A stretch of 6,875 bases of DNA from Desulfobacterales bacterium (GTDB taxonomy: Bacteria > Desulfobacterota > Desulfobacteria > Desulfobacterales > UBA5852): contig JAERRP010000047.1 in assembly GCA_016735415.1 (NCBI GenBank), positions 1 to 6,875 of the forward strand, in the 5' to 3' direction. Made by a program: the position numbers and the translations under genes. The number at the start of each line of letters is the position of its first letter. Position 1 is the stretch's first letter. The notes under the pieces are model-generated. The model was not told where the DNA came from. It searched no databases and worked only from the letters and a program-made list of their open reading frames with translations. Of this stretch, positions 5,435 through 6,875 are shown one piece after another.

Positions 5435-6424
5435 TCAGGCCTTGAGCAGCATTCGAATATCTTCGATACTGTCCCGAACCCCCAGATAGCCTTCCTCGAT
5501 GGCCTTATCGACCTGGTCAAAATCCATCATGTGCAGTTCGCCCAGACGCGGCTGGACCAGAACGTCGGGGGGTTCCACGGCCAGATTGACCCGTGTGATG
5601 CGCTCCTGCATGATCCCGATGGCCGTGGTAACGGTTTCAACAATGTCCGGCATGTCGATCTCCTTATGCAGCATCTCACGAATCTTCTGCTTGAAGGTCG
5701 ATTCAGCATTTTCGTAATAATCGGCGAACTTGCGGACCCACTCGTTGCGATAGGATGCCGGCTCATCCAGAGGCAATGGTTCGGCCTGTGGCGAGGCCGC
5801 CCGCCGCCAGCGGTCCCGGCGCGGGAGCAGACCGCTGTTCAAATCTACGGCGATCACGATATCGGCGCCCATAGATTTGGCCAGGCCCACCGGCACCGGA
5901 TCCACCAGCCCGCCGTCCAGAAGCCAGTGGTCATTGATCCGGGCCGGGGCAAACAGGCCCGGAAGCGACATGGTGGCCCGCAGGGCGGCCAGCAGATCGC
6001 CGGAATTTAAAACCACCCGGCCGCCCGATTCCAAATCGGTGGCCACCATCATCAGGGGAATCGAAAGCTCTTCGAAAGTCCGGGCCTTCGAGTGCATTTG
6101 GAAGAGTTCTTTGACTTTCCTGGTGCCGTCCAGCAGGCCGGAGCGTGGAAAAACCACATCGAAATAGGAAAAGATCTTCTGGCCGTTCATGCGCAGCACG
6201 AAATCCTTGAGACTCGACATTCCGCCGCCGGCGTATACCGCCCCCACATAGGCGCCCACGCTGCAGCCGGCGATAATGTCGATCGGGATCTGTTCCGCTT
6301 CCAGCGCTTCGATCGCCCCGATATGCGCCCAGCCGCGGGACGAACCACTGCTCAGGGCCAGGCCGACGCGTTTGCGGCCTGCGGCCGTGGTGGTGGAGCA
6401 GTGGCGCTTGTTGGCGGATGTCAT
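5435..6424 (-). CDS. Patatin-like phospholipase/serine hydrolase of the RssA/NTE type
   Basis: The 329-residue product carries the patatin catalytic elements in order: the oxyanion-hole loop GLALSSGSSRGWAHIGAIEA (21-40), the nucleophile elbow GCSVG with Ser55, and DGG with catalytic Asp170 in LLDGGLVDPVPVG. Ser and Asp form the dyad, and the enzyme should hydrolyse acyl ester bonds in phospholipids or lysophospholipids. The segment FPRSGLLDG and MVATDLESGGRVVLNSGDLL are typical of the RssA-like bacterial branch. The C-terminal third (about 205-329) is a charged, probably helical extension ending IRMLLKA. No signal peptide is seen, so it is cytoplasmic or membrane-associated. I prefer ATG 6424, with GAGG ten bases upstream, over an in-frame GTG at 6475 that has no binding site and adds 17 unconserved residues. 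It lies 82 bases after the helical-protein gene on the same strand and may share its transcript. Confidence 0.88.
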   Translation of the reverse strand: MTSANKRHCSTTTAAGRKRVGLALSSGSSRGWAHIGAIEALEAEQIPIDIIAGCSVGAYVGAVYAGGGMSSLKDFVLRMNGQKIFSYFDVVFPRSGLLDGTRKVKELFQMHSKARTFEELSIPLMMVATDLESGGRVVLNSGDLLAALRATMSLPGLFAPARINDHWLLDGGLVDPVPVGLAKSMGADIVIAVDLNSGLLPRRDRWRRAASPQAEPLPLDEPASYRNEWVRKFADYYENAESTFKQKIREMLHKEIDMPDIVETVTTAIGIMQERITRVNLAVEPPDVLVQPRLGELHMMDFDQVDKAIEEGYLGVRDSIEDIRMLLKA

Positions 6425-6506
6425 ACTTTCGAATCCTCGGGGAAGCCGGCGGGACCCAGGCAATGGACAACTCACGGCCGGGTCCGGACGGGGCCGCCCG
6501 CCTGAT

Positions 6507-6842
6507 CTATTTGAACCGCGAGGCGGCTTTTTTGAAGCTCTCGCTCAAGGCCCCCCAGGCCTTTTCGGTGCCGTCCGTCACGTCATCCCAGGCATCTTCG
6601 GCCCCATCCTTGAAACCATCCCAGGCATTTTCGCCGGCGACTTCGAGATCGATAATCTTCTCTTTCATCTGCCGGCGCAAGCGGTCGAGCGCCTCCCATT
6701 CGTCTTCAAATTTCTTACGGGCTTCGGCCGAGGCCTGCCGGGCTTTGCCTTCGAACTTACTGCGCTCGGCGCTCCAGCGGTGATTGAGTTCATCGAACTG
6801 CGTTTTCATTTTTTTCAGGAATTCGTCTTGGGGCTTGGCCAT
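6507..6842 (-). CDS. Short charged helical protein with 11-residue repeats
   Basis: The 111-residue product is almost wholly predicted helix and rich in Lys, Glu, Asp and Ala, with no cysteine and no signal peptide. Residues 5-65 form a coiled-coil-like stretch (FEGKARQASAEARKKFEDEW). Residues 73-105 are three 11-residue repeats starting Ala-Trp (AWDGFKDGAED, AWDDVTDGTEK, AWGALSESFKK) followed by the partial unit AASRFK. This layout is like small bacterial stress-associated coiled-coil proteins (sll1863-like) and amphipathic LEA-type helices, which may bind membranes or protect proteins; the role is inference. The start ATG 6842 follows a strong AGGGAGGAGGGG within a short spacing. Upstream the sequence turns A+T-rich to the window edge, where a promoter is likely but cannot be placed. 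The patatin-like gene follows 82 bases downstream. Confidence 0.75.
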   Translation of the reverse strand: MAKPQDEFLKKMKTQFDELNHRWSAERSKFEGKARQASAEARKKFEDEWEALDRLRRQMKEKIIDLEVAGENAWDGFKDGAEDAWDDVTDGTEKAWGALSESFKKAASRFK

Positions 6843-6875
6843 GGTCCCCTCCTCCCTAAATAAATAATTTTTAGT

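Noticed and set aside
4351..5520. Long minus-strand open frame (about 389 codons) over the oxidoreductase gene
   Set aside because: It is the antisense shadow of an unmistakable MDR gene and shows only His/Gly/Arg-rich low-information sequence.
6276..6863. Plus-strand frame of about 195 codons over the helical-protein gene
   Set aside because: It reads through two minus-strand genes and their gap, and its Gly/Phe/Pro-rich sequence is the antisense of Lys/Glu-rich helical repeats.
1..6875. CRISPR array, tRNA, insertion sequence or toxin-antitoxin pair
   Set aside because: No regularly spaced direct repeats, cloverleaf sequence, transposase motifs, terminal inverted repeats or toxin-antitoxin pairs were seen on either strand.

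Overview
The window reads as bacterial chromosome with compact, mostly minus-strand, single-gene or two-gene units. Gene types (a two-domain Usp-like protein, a secreted protein of a type I associate with sulfate-reducing delta-proteobacteria, a UbiG-like methyltransferase remnant, a strictosidine-synthase-like protein) and AGGAGG-type ribosome binding sites fit a Desulfobacterota (Desulfobacterales-like) organism. This is inference from protein style, not a search result.

Layout. Bases 1-338 hold no gene I recognise; one very good ribosome binding site there leads only into a 20-codon frame. A plus-strand pair follows: a tandem universal-stress-protein-like gene (339-1169) and an uncharacterised secreted protein (1275-1880), with a 23-codon frame between them. 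From about 1880 the base composition becomes visibly more G+C rich. At that border lies a minus-strand remnant of a SpoIIE/RsbU-type PP2C phosphatase (about 1887-2200), frameshifted in a T7 run and lacking both ends. Two minus-strand genes follow: an exported beta-propeller of the SMP-30/strictosidine synthase class (2322-3392) and a small protein with a CxxC...CxxC zinc-ribbon-like head (3513-3983). The 430-base gap after them holds a second gene remnant, the N-terminus of a UbiG-like SAM methyltransferase (about 4142-4301, minus), and then a plausible promoter and inverted repeat in front of a plus-strand zinc-independent quinone oxidoreductase/MDR gene (4414-5403). This converges, with 31 bases between stops, on a minus-strand patatin-like (RssA/NTE type) serine hydrolase (5435-6424). 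Upstream of that, on the same strand, is a short charged helical protein with 11-residue repeats (6507-6842).

How the genes may work together. No pathway links them. The Usp-like protein and the helical protein suggest stress physiology; the patatin-like protein suggests lipid or lysophospholipid hydrolysis and may share a transcript with the helical protein. The most notable property of the window is genome erosion: two independent gene stubs sit between intact genes, and one coincides with a composition break where the secreted protein's reading frame ends. I found no CRISPR array, tRNA, rRNA, transposase, or recognisable defence or biosynthetic system, and I do not claim a new system here.
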